Below are positions 1 through 7,090 of a DNA stretch of 34,774 bases, in pieces; positions within the stretch are counted from its first letter, which is position 1, and every line of letters starts with the position of its first letter. The DNA comes from an uncultured Lachnospiraceae bacterium. GTDB taxonomy: Bacteria > Bacillota > Clostridia > Lachnospirales > Lachnospiraceae. The notes beneath the pieces were generated by a model, which saw nothing but the letters and a program-made list of their open reading frames with translations, had not been told where the DNA came from and made no database searches. Both the position numbers and the translations under genes were made by a program. The DNA lies in contig CALWEP010000142.1 of assembly GCA_944377325.1 (NCBI GenBank), positions 1 through 34,774 of the forward strand. Direction: 5' to 3'.

Positions 1-633
1 CTTGCGAAGGCTTTGAGAGGGCTTCTGAAGAATCAGCGCTTCTCCTTGAAGGTGCTCCAGATCCAGATAACGGTGAGGAGAGCCGGGGACGTAAACCGCT
101 TTTTCATTAATGGGATGGCGCCTGGGAACGGCAATGAGCAGATGTTCCTGCATCATGGGGTAGGTAACCATGGAAGGATCGGCCGCATGAGCGTTGCACA
201 AAAGCAGATCCACCTCAAAATTTTGGTATTTTTCTTCCAAAAAGTCCATAGTGCCTTCTTCCAGCACCACCTCCACGTTGGGAAATTCCTTTTCGTAGGC
301 GGCAATCACCGGAGGAAGAAGCCAGGCGGCCCGGCGGATCTGCACGCCGATGCGGATGCGGCCGGTGTAATTCCCTGTGATTTCTTTCAGCTCTTCGGAG
401 AAGGACTGCTCCAGCCGGAGCATGGCCTCGGCGGCCTGGACGTATCGTTCTCCCGCATAGGTAAGGATAAACTGCTTGCCCGCCCGTTCAAATAAAGGAG
501 TTCCCAGATTTTTTTCCAGGTTGTTGATAAAGATGCTGAGGGCAGGCTGGGAGATATAAAGGCTGGCGGCGGCTTTCGTAATATTTCCGTATCTGGCCAG
601 AGTGCAGACGTACTGCTGTTCTTTCATATTCAT
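1..633 (-). CDS. LysR-family transcriptional regulator (3' end beyond window)
   Basis: This gene reads leftward and runs off the left edge, so only the first 211 codons are present. The protein begins MNMKEQQYVCTLARYGNITK and carries a typical LysR winged helix-turn-helix in residues ~1-60 (ITKAAASLYISQPALS..NNLEKNLGTPLFER), followed by the start of the substrate-binding domain (RIRIGVQIRR). The start is set by AGGAGG about 8 bases upstream of ATG at 633; a second ATG lies two codons later. It is divergent from the ZIP transporter gene, with a 10-bp inverted repeat in the shared intergenic region, so control of the transporter is a reasonable inference. The effector is unknown. The family call is secure; the C-terminal end cannot be judged. 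Confidence 0.9.
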   Translation of the reverse strand, partial: MNMKEQQYVCTLARYGNITKAAASLYISQPALSIFINNLEKNLGTPLFERAGKQFILTYAGERYVQAAEAMLRLEQSFSEELKEITGNYTGRIRIGVQIRRAAWLLPPVIAAYEKEFPNVEVVLEEGTMDFLEEKYQNFEVDLLLCNAHAADPSMVTYPMMQEHLLIAVPRRHPINEKAVYVPGSPHRYLDLEHLQGEALILQKPSQSLRK

Positions 634-723
634 GGAAACGGCCTCCTGATCTGAGGTTTGTCATTGGCAAATCGGCGGTTCTCGGATAGAATTATTATAG
701 CACAGCACAGGTATTTAGAAAAC

Positions 724-747
724 TTATGATTTTGCTAAAAATCATAA
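724..747. promoter_or_regulatory. 10-bp inverted repeat, candidate LysR operator
   Basis: TTATGATTTT (724-733) and AAAATCATAA (738-747) are perfect inverted arms separated by four bases. The repeat sits between the divergent LysR gene (start 633) and the ZIP gene (start 828). It contains the T-N11-A style dyad typical of LysR sites, so it may serve the neighbouring regulator. It could instead be a site for a metal-sensing repressor of the ZIP gene. Confidence 0.5.
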
Positions 748-780
748 ATGACTTTGTGGAACAAACGAGCGGTTTTCGTG

Positions 781-786
781 TATAAT
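781..786 (+). promoter_or_regulatory. -10 element for the ZIP transporter gene
   Basis: A perfect TATAAT lies 41 bases before the ZIP start codon. No good -35 hexamer is present at the ideal distance (TTGTGG at 754-759 is 21 bases away), so the promoter may need an activator; the dyad at 724-747 is suitably placed just upstream. Confidence 0.45.
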
Positions 787-827
787 GATGAAAGATTCCA
801 CTGGAAAAAGACGGAAGGAGGAAGGAT

Positions 828-1604
828 ATGAGTACAATTTTAGGAATTTTGATTCCTTTTGCAGGTACGGCGGCGGGAGCCGGCTGCGTATTTTTTGTGA
901 GAGATCAGATCAGCCAGCTGCTGCAGAAACTGCTGCTGGGATTTGCTTCAGGTGTTATGGTGGCAGCATCGGTGTGGTCGCTGCTTATACCGGCCATGGA
1001 TATGTCGGAAGATATGGGAAAGCTGGCGTTTGTGCCTGCGGCGGCAGGGCTGCTGCTGGGAATGCTGTTTCTGCTGGCCATGGACCGGCTGGTGCCTCAC
1101 CTGCATATGAACTGTGATGAGCCGGAGGGGATGAAATGCAGTTGGAAAAAGACGACCATGCTGGTATTGGCGGTCACTCTTCATAATATTCCTGAAGGAA
1201 TGGCGGTGGGAGTTGTCTTCGCCGGAATGCTTCAGGGGCAGGAAATGATCACTCTGGCCGGAGCCTTTGCTCTGTCCATAGGAATCGCCATTCAGAACTT
1301 TCCGGAAGGAGCGATCATTTCTCTCCCGCTTCTGGGAGAAGGATTCAGCAGGAGAAAGGCCTTTCTTTACGGGGCGGCGTCCGGCATCGTAGAACCGGCG
1401 GGAGCAGCCGTTACCATTCTTCTTGCTTCCTATATCACCCCGGCGCTTCCCTATCTGCTGGCCTTTGCCGCGGGAGCCATGCTCTATGTGGTGGTGGAGG
1501 AGCTGATTCCGGAATCGGCGGAAGGAGAGCATTCAAATATCGGAACCATCGGGTTCGCGGCAGGATTTGTGATCATGATGATCCTGGATGTGGCCCTGGG
1601 ATAG
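828..1604 (+). CDS. ZIP-family divalent metal transporter
   Basis: This 258-residue membrane protein should import zinc or another divalent metal across the cytoplasmic membrane. The protein is almost entirely hydrophobic helices. It carries the ZIP-family signature in helix 4, HNIPEGMAVG (residues ~118-127), and the matching NFPEGAIISLP in helix 5 (~157-167); the His/Asn/Glu residues of these two motifs form the metal site in the family. Length matches the bacterial ZupT/GufA group (about 250-270). The start has GGAAGGAGGA 7-8 bases upstream. Its TAG stop (1602-1604) directly abuts the stop codon of the convergent LysR gene. Metal specificity cannot be read from the sequence. Confidence 0.92.
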   Translation: MSTILGILIPFAGTAAGAGCVFFVRDQISQLLQKLLLGFASGVMVAASVWSLLIPAMDMSEDMGKLAFVPAAAGLLLGMLFLLAMDRLVPHLHMNCDEPEGMKCSWKKTTMLVLAVTLHNIPEGMAVGVVFAGMLQGQEMITLAGAFALSIGIAIQNFPEGAIISLPLLGEGFSRRKAFLYGAASGIVEPAGAAVTILLASYITPALPYLLAFAAGAMLYVVVEELIPESAEGEHSNIGTIGFAAGFVIMMILDVALG

Positions 1605-2510
1605 TCAGAGGGACGGCTGTGAGTAACGCTCATGAAACAGCCGTCCCAATTCTTTTGCCGCTTTGGAGCGGTAGCCGTCGGGATAGGCCAGTGCCAGGTC
1701 GATGTATTCTCCTTCAGGGCCGATGGAGAGCAGGTTGATATCGGGAGTTTCTCTGACGCAGGAGCGGTATGAAAATGCCAGACCGATTCCTTCTCTGGCC
1801 ATGGCGGCGGCAAAGAAGGCGTTGCTTTGGTCATTGTATACGATGGGAGAGATCCCTGCCCGGGCAAATGCCTGCCGGCTTCGGCCGCCCAGAACGGTGT
1901 CTTTCGGGCTGAGAACAAACTCATATTCGGCCGCATCCTGAAGGCGGATGAACAGGCGCCCTTGGGATGGGACGGCAGCAGTAAGGACCGGGTGGCTTTT
2001 GTGGGCGATGATGCAGATTTCGTCCCTGAGAAGGAAATCCACCTTTTGGTTCAGCTTCTGCATGGGAAGAGCCACCAGAGCCATGTCCAGAGAGCCTTCC
2101 ATAATCTTCTGTTCCAGCTCCAGACTGTTTTCCTCATGAATATTTACTCGGACGCCGGGGTAAAGGAGCTGGAAATGGCGAAGCACCTTAGGCAGCAGGT
2201 AAGTTCCGCGGAAGGTACTGATTCCCAGCTCGAGAGAGCCGGTCTTCAGATCTTCGATATCGGAAATTTCGTTCTGTATTTTTTTATAATGAGAAAGCAT
2301 CTGACGTCCCTGCTCCACCAGGAGGCGGCCGGAGGCAGTGGGGCGGACGCCGGAGGAAGTGCGCATAAACAGCTTGGTTCCCAGCTCGCTTTCGTACTGC
2401 TTTAAAAATTCGCTCAGGCTGGACTGAGCCATAAACAGACGGTCGGCAGCCCGGGAGATACTCCCTTCATCGGCGATGGCAATGATATAGATCAATTCTT
2501 TTAAAATCAT
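1605..2510 (-). CDS. LysR-family transcriptional regulator
   Basis: This is a complete 301-residue LysR protein. The N-terminal helix-turn-helix (MILKELIYIIAIADEGSISR, then AADRLFMAQSSLSEFLKQYE) is followed by a standard effector-binding domain (LGISTFRGTYLLPKVLRHFQ onward). An upstream ATG would add about 70 residues that do not belong to the family; the start at 2510 is preferred because it has GAAAGGA a few bases upstream and fits the family alignment. The gene is divergent from the DUF6282/permease pair at 2671-4885 and a perfect dyad lies between them, so it probably controls that pair and itself. The effector is likely the permease substrate, a carboxylate, but this is inference. Confidence 0.92.
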   Translation of the reverse strand: MILKELIYIIAIADEGSISRAADRLFMAQSSLSEFLKQYESELGTKLFMRTSSGVRPTASGRLLVEQGRQMLSHYKKIQNEISDIEDLKTGSLELGISTFRGTYLLPKVLRHFQLLYPGVRVNIHEENSLELEQKIMEGSLDMALVALPMQKLNQKVDFLLRDEICIIAHKSHPVLTAAVPSQGRLFIRLQDAAEYEFVLSPKDTVLGGRSRQAFARAGISPIVYNDQSNAFFAAAMAREGIGLAFSYRSCVRETPDINLLSIGPEGEYIDLALAYPDGYRSKAAKELGRLFHERYSQPSL

Positions 2511-2528
2511 AAATTTCCTTTCTTTAAG

Positions 2529-2547
2529 CCATCGGATTTTCCGATGG
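2529..2547. promoter_or_regulatory. Perfect 8-bp dyad between divergent LysR and hydrolase genes
   Basis: CCATCGGA (2529-2536) and TCCGATGG (2540-2547) are exact inverted arms around TTT. The dyad is 18 bases upstream of the LysR start and about 17 bases upstream of the candidate -35 of the hydrolase/permease promoter. This is the classic position for a LysR autoregulatory and activation site. Confidence 0.55.
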
Positions 2548-2563
2548 AATACATCAGTTTTAT

Positions 2564-2593
2564 TTGTTTCCCCGATATTAAAAATAGTATATA
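2564..2593 (+). promoter_or_regulatory. Candidate promoter for the DUF6282-permease pair
   Basis: TTGTTT (2564-2569) and TATATA (2588-2593) are 18 bases apart, in a very AT-rich stretch upstream of the hydrolase gene. The predicted transcript has a leader of roughly 70 bases with a small GCGCC-GATA-GGCGC hairpin (2642-2655) immediately before the ribosome-binding site. Confidence 0.4.
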
Positions 2594-2670
2594 GTAAAAA
2601 TAACAAAAAATCAACGGACTGCAGAACGTTTATAGGGAAAAGCGCCGATAGGCGCAGAAGGAGGAAGGGT

Positions 2671-3534
2671 ATGTCAAAAATTTCACTGAAAGGCGTCATC
2701 GACATGCATGTGCATTCCAATCCGGATCTGAGGATTCGGGCTTATGATGACATTGAGCTGATGGAAGCCGGAATCCGGGCCGGGGCCAGAGCGATTGTGA
2801 TCAAGACCCATCAGGGAACTACCATGGATCGGGCATATTTATGCAACCGATACAATGAGATTGTTCATGGGGGAGACAACAACTTTACCATGTTCGGAAG
2901 CATCACCTTAAATCGAGTGGTGGGAGGAATCAACCCGGTTGCAGTGGAAACGGCTTTGAAGCTGGGAGCTAAGGTGGTATGGCTTCCTACGCAGTCGGCA
3001 AAAGGCCACCTGGAAAAAATGGGACAGGATGTTTCGAAATGCGTGGAGGTAACCAGAGACGGGAAAATTCTTCCGGAGGTAAAAGAGGTACTCCGTCTGG
3101 TAAAAGAATATGACGCCGTACTGGGAACCGGCCATATTTCTCCGGAGGAGAGCTTTGTCGTGGTGGATGAGGCAAAGAGCATGGGAATCGACAAAGTGGT
3201 GATTACCCATCCGGAATGGTGGATCGTAGGCATGAGTCTGGAAGATCAGCTTCGTCTGGTAAAGGAGTATGACGTTTATCTGGAGAGATGCTATGCCCAG
3301 AATATGGGCGGAGGAGCCTACAAGAGCAATCTGCCGGAAAATGTTGAGGTTATCAAAACCTGCGGATACAAAAACGTTATGATCAGCACCGACGGAGGTC
3401 AGGTGGAGAATCCTCATTGGGAGCTTGCTCTGGGAGAATATCTGGATTATCTGGCGGATCACGGAATTCCGGAGGATCAGATCTATTATATGACTCATAC
3501 CATTCAGGAACGTCTGCTTGGGCTGGAGAGCTGA
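2671..3534 (+). CDS. DUF6282-type metal-dependent hydrolase (paralogue A)
   Basis: This 287-residue cytosolic protein looks like an amidohydrolase-style TIM-barrel hydrolase of the DUF6282 group; its substrate is not known. Visible metal-site candidates are H13 and H15 in DMHVHS, K45/H47 in VIKTH, H155 in TGHIS, H180 in ITHPE and D241 in STDGGQ, matching the HxH...K...H...H...D order of the amidohydrolase superfamily. The start has GGAGG six bases upstream. A MatC-like permease follows 55 bases downstream and is probably co-transcribed. A second copy, by eye roughly half identical and with every one of these residues kept, lies at 6232-7080 next to a different transporter. Pairing with carboxylate transporters twice suggests it opens an ester, amide or lactone of an imported acid; this is inference. 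Confidence 0.8.
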   Translation: MSKISLKGVIDMHVHSNPDLRIRAYDDIELMEAGIRAGARAIVIKTHQGTTMDRAYLCNRYNEIVHGGDNNFTMFGSITLNRVVGGINPVAVETALKLGAKVVWLPTQSAKGHLEKMGQDVSKCVEVTRDGKILPEVKEVLRLVKEYDAVLGTGHISPEESFVVVDEAKSMGIDKVVITHPEWWIVGMSLEDQLRLVKEYDVYLERCYAQNMGGGAYKSNLPENVEVIKTCGYKNVMISTDGGQVENPHWELALGEYLDYLADHGIPEDQIYYMTHTIQERLLGLES

Positions 3535-3589
3535 AGGCAGGCAAAGGAGAAAACAGTCGAATCTTAAGTTTATTAGGAGGAAATAGAAG

Positions 3590-4885
3590 ATGTTGAGTAT
3601 TCTTATTGTTGCCGGCATTGCAGTTTCCGTTGCGATCGGCTATAAAACGAAATTTAATACAGGATTATTTGCGATTGTATTTGCGTATCTGATCGGATGC
3701 TTCGGTCTGGGGATGTCTGCGAAAAGCGTAATCAGCGGCTGGCCCATCAGCACCATGTTCGTAATCCTGTCCGTTTCACTTTTTTATAATTTTGCCATGG
3801 TGAACGGAACTCTGGAGAAGACCGCAGGCTATCTGCTGTATGCCTGCCGCCGTTTTCCGGGACTGCTCCCCTTTGCTCTCTATCTGGCGGCAGCTCTGAT
3901 CGCGGCTCTGGGAGCGGGATTTTTTACGGTGCTGGCATTTATGGCCCCCATTGCCCTGCTGATTTGTGATGAGGCAAAAATGGACAAGCTGGTGGGAGCT
4001 GTGGCAGTAAACTGCGGAGCTTTGTCGGGAGCGAACTTTATGACCAGCGGAAGCGGCATTATTTTCCGCGGACTGATGGACGAAGCAGGCCTTTCTGAGG
4101 TTTCCTTCGGCTATACGGCGGTGATCTTTGCCGGAAGCGTGCTTTTTTCTCTCCTGCTGATCGCAGGCTTCCGTTATATTCCCAAGAGCAACCGGAATAT
4201 CGGGGCAGGCGTAAGCTTCACCAAGCCTGAGCCGTTTACGGTAAAGCAGAAGCAGAATCTGTATCTGATGGTGGCCATGATTGTGGTAGTGCTGGTATTC
4301 CCCATCCTTCACATTGTTCTGCCGGATACGGAGGCTATTACGTTCATCAATGCAAGAATGGACGTGGGACTGGTTGCGATTATCTTTTCCGTGATCGCTC
4401 TGTTCATGAATCTGGCTCCTCAGAAGCAGGTGATTGATAAAATTCCGTGGAATACGATTATTATGATCTGCGGAGTGGGAATGCTGATCAATGTGGCGAT
4501 TGAAGCGGGAACCATCGATCTGCTGGCTTCCTGGGCAGGCTCCAGCCTTCCTTCCTGGCTTGTTCCCGTTGTGTTCAGCCTGGTGGGCGCTGTGATGAGC
4601 TTCTTCTCCAGTACGCTGGGAGTAGTATGCCCCGCACTGTTTCCCCTTGTTCCCGCTCTGGCGGAAACTGCGGGAATCAGCCCCATGGTGCTGTTTGCCT
4701 GCATCGTAATCGGAGCGCAGAGTTCTGCGATTTCTCCGTTCTCTTCCGGAGGCAGCCTGATCTTAGGCTCCTGCTCCAATGAGGAAGAGAGAAACGCCAT
4801 GTTCCCCAGACTGCTGTTTATCGCGGTTCCGGCCAGCGTGCTCAGTGCAACGGTATTCAATGCGGTGCTGTCTGCGATTCTGTAA
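3590..4885 (+). CDS. MatC/SLC13-like carboxylate permease
   Basis: This 431-residue integral membrane protein has about 11-12 hydrophobic helices. The N-terminal half resembles the dicarboxylate carrier MatC group (GYKTKFNTGLFAI near the start, the WPISTMFVILSVSLFYNFA segment, and GALSGANFMTSGSGIIFRGL around residue 145). The C-terminal half has the serine- and glycine-rich SSAISPFSSGGSLILG re-entrant-like segment seen in ion-transporter superfamily carriers. It should import a di- or related carboxylate using an ion gradient. AGGAGG lies upstream of the ATG. It is followed by a strong terminator, so it ends a two-gene unit with the DUF6282 hydrolase. Substrate is unknown; malonate or another short dicarboxylate is only one possibility. 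Confidence 0.82.
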   Translation: MLSILIVAGIAVSVAIGYKTKFNTGLFAIVFAYLIGCFGLGMSAKSVISGWPISTMFVILSVSLFYNFAMVNGTLEKTAGYLLYACRRFPGLLPFALYLAAALIAALGAGFFTVLAFMAPIALLICDEAKMDKLVGAVAVNCGALSGANFMTSGSGIIFRGLMDEAGLSEVSFGYTAVIFAGSVLFSLLLIAGFRYIPKSNRNIGAGVSFTKPEPFTVKQKQNLYLMVAMIVVVLVFPILHIVLPDTEAITFINARMDVGLVAIIFSVIALFMNLAPQKQVIDKIPWNTIIMICGVGMLINVAIEAGTIDLLASWAGSSLPSWLVPVVFSLVGAVMSFFSSTLGVVCPALFPLVPALAETAGISPMVLFACIVIGAQSSAISPFSSGGSLILGSCSNEEERNAMFPRLLFIAVPASVLSATVFNAVLSAIL

Positions 4886-4917
4886 TCGAAAAAATTAAAG
4901 CAATAGAAAATGAGGAG

Positions 4918-4957
4918 AAGGCGCTGATTCATCGGTTTGATGAGTCGGCGCCTTTTT
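4918..4957 (+). terminator. Rho-independent terminator after the MatC-like permease gene
   Basis: Left arm AAGGCGCTGATTCATC (4918-4933) pairs with GATGAGTCGGCGCCTT (4939-4954) over 16 bp including two G-U wobbles. The loop is GGTTT and a run of five Ts follows at 4953-4957. Confidence 0.88.
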
Positions 4958-5072
4958 CGGCGTGAGAAGACGGCTGCCGCCGGAGCGGGCAGCTATACGG
5001 CAGAGGAAAAAAGTTGCAATAAAAAAAATACCAGTTTATACTGAAAACAGAATAAACGGCGGGAGGCGGAAC

Positions 5073-6038
5073 ATGAGCGTGGAATATATGTCAGAAAAGG
5101 AAAAGTATGAGATTCTGGCAGAGATTGCAGATATGTACTATAATCAGGGGAAAACACAGGCGGAAATTGCCAAATATTTCGGTACGAACCGTTTTCGTGT
5201 GGCTAAGATGCTTCAAGATGCCAGAGCGGAGCAGGTGGTGGAAATTCATATCCATTACTCAAATGAAAGAAATAAAGAACTGGAAAAAGAGCTAAAAGAA
5301 GCGTTCGGCCTTTCCAAAGCTTTAGTAGTGAACACTCAATATATTCCATACATAGACAGCTTGAAACAGATTGGAAAAGTAGGGGCAAATTATCTTTCGC
5401 GGCTGCTCGTGCCGGATGCGGTGATTGGGGTAATGTGGGGAAAAACTATTCATAGTGTGGTAAGCCAGCTGAAAGCACCAGCTCATAACCCTATTACGGC
5501 GGTGCAGCTGACGGGATACCCCAGTTTGAATAACCCTGCGATTGATCCGGTAGAGCTGGTGCGACTGCTTGCTACATCTTATAACGGGGCGTATCGTTAT
5601 ATGATGGCACCTCTTTATGTGAGTTCACCGGAATTAAAAGAGAAACTCCTGCAGGAGCCGGTAATACGGAAAGCAATTGATCAAACAAAACATATGGATG
5701 TGGTACTAAGTGGGATAGGCGGAATATCCAGTCTCCCTCTCTCCAATCCGGCTGTCAGCGACTATGTGACGGAAGATGATCGAAAAAAAGCGGCAGACAG
5801 TATTGGAAGTCTTTATGGATATGTGCTGGACAGAGATGGATGTGTGGCAGATCTTGAGTTGAATAAAAAATTGGTGGCAGCTGATCTGAAGGATGTTTTG
5901 GCAGTTCCCCACCGATTGGTAGTGGCATGTGGGCGTCATAAAGCGGATGTAATGCGTTTGGCTATGGAAAAAGGACTATTTAACGAAGTTTTGACAGATG
6001 TGGACACAGCCATTAATATACTGAAAAAAAGAAAATGA
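5073..6038 (+). CDS. SorC-family transcriptional regulator
   Basis: This 321-residue regulator has an N-terminal helix-turn-helix (MYYNQGKTQAEIAKYFGTNR, residues ~20-39, then FRVAKMLQDA) and the SorC/DeoR-type sugar-binding-like C-terminal domain (VIGVMWGKTIHSVV, VVLSGIGGIS, KDVLAVPHRLVVACG). The ATG at 5073 has GGGAGG a few bases upstream; an upstream ATG at 4962 would add 37 basic residues with no family counterpart and sits in the preceding terminator. It has its own terminator and precedes the operon at 6232-13060. In Weissella and Leuconostoc the SorC-family activator CitI switches on citrate genes that include a 2HCT transporter; a 2HCT transporter is also here, so an activator sensing a carboxylate is plausible. 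The repeats at 6086-6216 are its likely binding sites. Confidence 0.9.
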   Translation: MSVEYMSEKEKYEILAEIADMYYNQGKTQAEIAKYFGTNRFRVAKMLQDARAEQVVEIHIHYSNERNKELEKELKEAFGLSKALVVNTQYIPYIDSLKQIGKVGANYLSRLLVPDAVIGVMWGKTIHSVVSQLKAPAHNPITAVQLTGYPSLNNPAIDPVELVRLLATSYNGAYRYMMAPLYVSSPELKEKLLQEPVIRKAIDQTKHMDVVLSGIGGISSLPLSNPAVSDYVTEDDRKKAADSIGSLYGYVLDRDGCVADLELNKKLVAADLKDVLAVPHRLVVACGRHKADVMRLAMEKGLFNEVLTDVDTAINILKKRK

Positions 6039-6057
6039 ATTTGTAAAGGATTAAAAC

Positions 6058-6081
6058 AGCCTGCGAAAGCAGGCTTTTTTT
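6058..6081 (+). terminator. Rho-independent terminator after the SorC gene
   Basis: AGCCTGC (6058-6064) and GCAGGCT (6069-6075) pair perfectly around a GAAA tetraloop, followed by seven Ts. It separates the regulator transcript from the catabolic-type operon. Confidence 0.93.
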
Positions 6082-6084
6082 GTT

Positions 6085-6216
6085 GAACAAAAGTGATTCA
6101 AAATAACATTAGTTAAAATGCACAAAAACAAATGTTAAATATTAAACAAAAGTGATATTGAATAACAAATAATAGGATGGTATATTGGACATAACAAAAG
6201 TGATTCAAAACAACAA
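6085..6216. repeat. Three direct repeats around the operon promoter, candidate SorC operators
   Basis: AACAAAAGTGAT occurs three times on the plus strand, starting at 6086, 6145 and 6193. Similarity continues past the core: the copies go on as TCAAAATAACA, ATTGAATAACA and TCAAAACAACA, so each unit is about 22-23 bases. Copy 2 overlaps the -35 hexamer, copy 3 covers the expected transcription start, and copy 1 lies about 70 bases upstream of the -35. Spacings are 59 and 48 bases. No such repeat was seen elsewhere in the window, which points to the adjacent SorC protein as the partner. Confidence 0.7.
6158..6186 (+). promoter_or_regulatory. Promoter of the DUF6282-2HCT-PrpF-hydratase-dehydrogenase operon
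   Basis: TTGAAT (6158-6163) and TATATT (6181-6186) are exactly 17 bases apart, a good housekeeping-sigma promoter. The predicted start near 6193 falls inside the third operator-like repeat, giving a leader of about 40 bases before the first gene. Confidence 0.7.
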
Positions 6217-6231
6217 ATGATGGAGGTAGTG

Positions 6232-7080
6232 ATGAAAGGATTGGAAGGCATCATTGATATGCATATTCATTCAGCTCCGGATTTTCGCCAAAGAAAGATG
6301 GACGACTTTGAGCTGATGGAGGCTGCTGTACGGCTGGGAGCCAGAGCAGTAGTGATTAAATCTCATTTAGTATGTACGGCAGACAGAGCAACTTTGGTAA
6401 ATATGGTCAGAAGGGAAAAGTATCCGGAATCCTCGTTTGAGATGTTTGGAGGGATCGCTTTGAACCGTTCCTTAGGAGGAATCAATCCCTGGGCTGTAGA
6501 TGCGGCTTTAAAGTTGGGGGCAAAGGTAGTTTGGATGCCTACGAATACTTCCGCTAATCATTTCAGGAAGGAAGAAAAGGAGGGAGGAATTGAGGTTTTA
6601 AAAGATGGAAGAATAACGGAGGATTTGAAAACAGTATTTGCATTGATTAAAGAGTATGATGCGGTATTGGCCACCGGCCATATTTCACCGTATGAGTGTT
6701 TCCGTATTACGGAAGCAGCCAGGGACGCAGGGGTGAAGAAAATCGTGATTACACATCCTGAGTTTCATATTGTTGGGATGTCTCTTGAGGATCAGGTTCG
6801 AATTGTAAAAGATTATGGTGTAATGCTGGAGCGGGTGTATGCTCAGCCTATAGGTGGAGGAAAATATAAAAATAACCTTTCTGATAACGTGGAGGCAATA
6901 CATACTGTTGGAAGCAGTCATATTATTGTTTCCACTGACAGCGGTCAGATGCAGAATCCCCCATGGTATGAGTCTATTGCTGAGTACATCAATTATCTCA
7001 GGGACGCAGGAATTGAAGAAGATGAAATAGAGCAGATGACAAGAATTAATCCGGCAAAAATGCTGGGAATTGAAGAATAA
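6232..7080 (+). CDS. DUF6282-type metal-dependent hydrolase (paralogue B)
   Basis: This 282-residue protein is the second DUF6282-like hydrolase of the window. The same candidate metal ligands are present: H11 and H13 in DMHIHS, K43/H45 in VIKSH, H150 in TGHIS, H175 in ITHPE and D236 in STDSGQ. ATG codons also occur at 6217 and 6220, but they lie at or before the GGAGG (6222-6226) that correctly spaces the ATG at 6232, so 6232 is chosen. It is the first gene of a five-function operon, and the ribosome-binding site of the next gene overlaps its stop codon. It is the only hydrolase in the operon and may act on the imported substrate or a lactone intermediate; no known substrate can be assigned. 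Confidence 0.8.
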   Translation: MKGLEGIIDMHIHSAPDFRQRKMDDFELMEAAVRLGARAVVIKSHLVCTADRATLVNMVRREKYPESSFEMFGGIALNRSLGGINPWAVDAALKLGAKVVWMPTNTSANHFRKEEKEGGIEVLKDGRITEDLKTVFALIKEYDAVLATGHISPYECFRITEAARDAGVKKIVITHPEFHIVGMSLEDQVRIVKDYGVMLERVYAQPIGGGKYKNNLSDNVEAIHTVGSSHIIVSTDSGQMQNPPWYESIAEYINYLRDAGIEEDEIEQMTRINPAKMLGIEE

Positions 7081-7090
7081 GGAGTATGGT

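Noticed and set aside
6085..6216. CRISPR-like short array from three similar repeats
   Set aside because: Repeats are ~22 bases, spacings are unequal (59 and 48), they overlap a clear promoter, and no cas genes are present; operators are a better reading.
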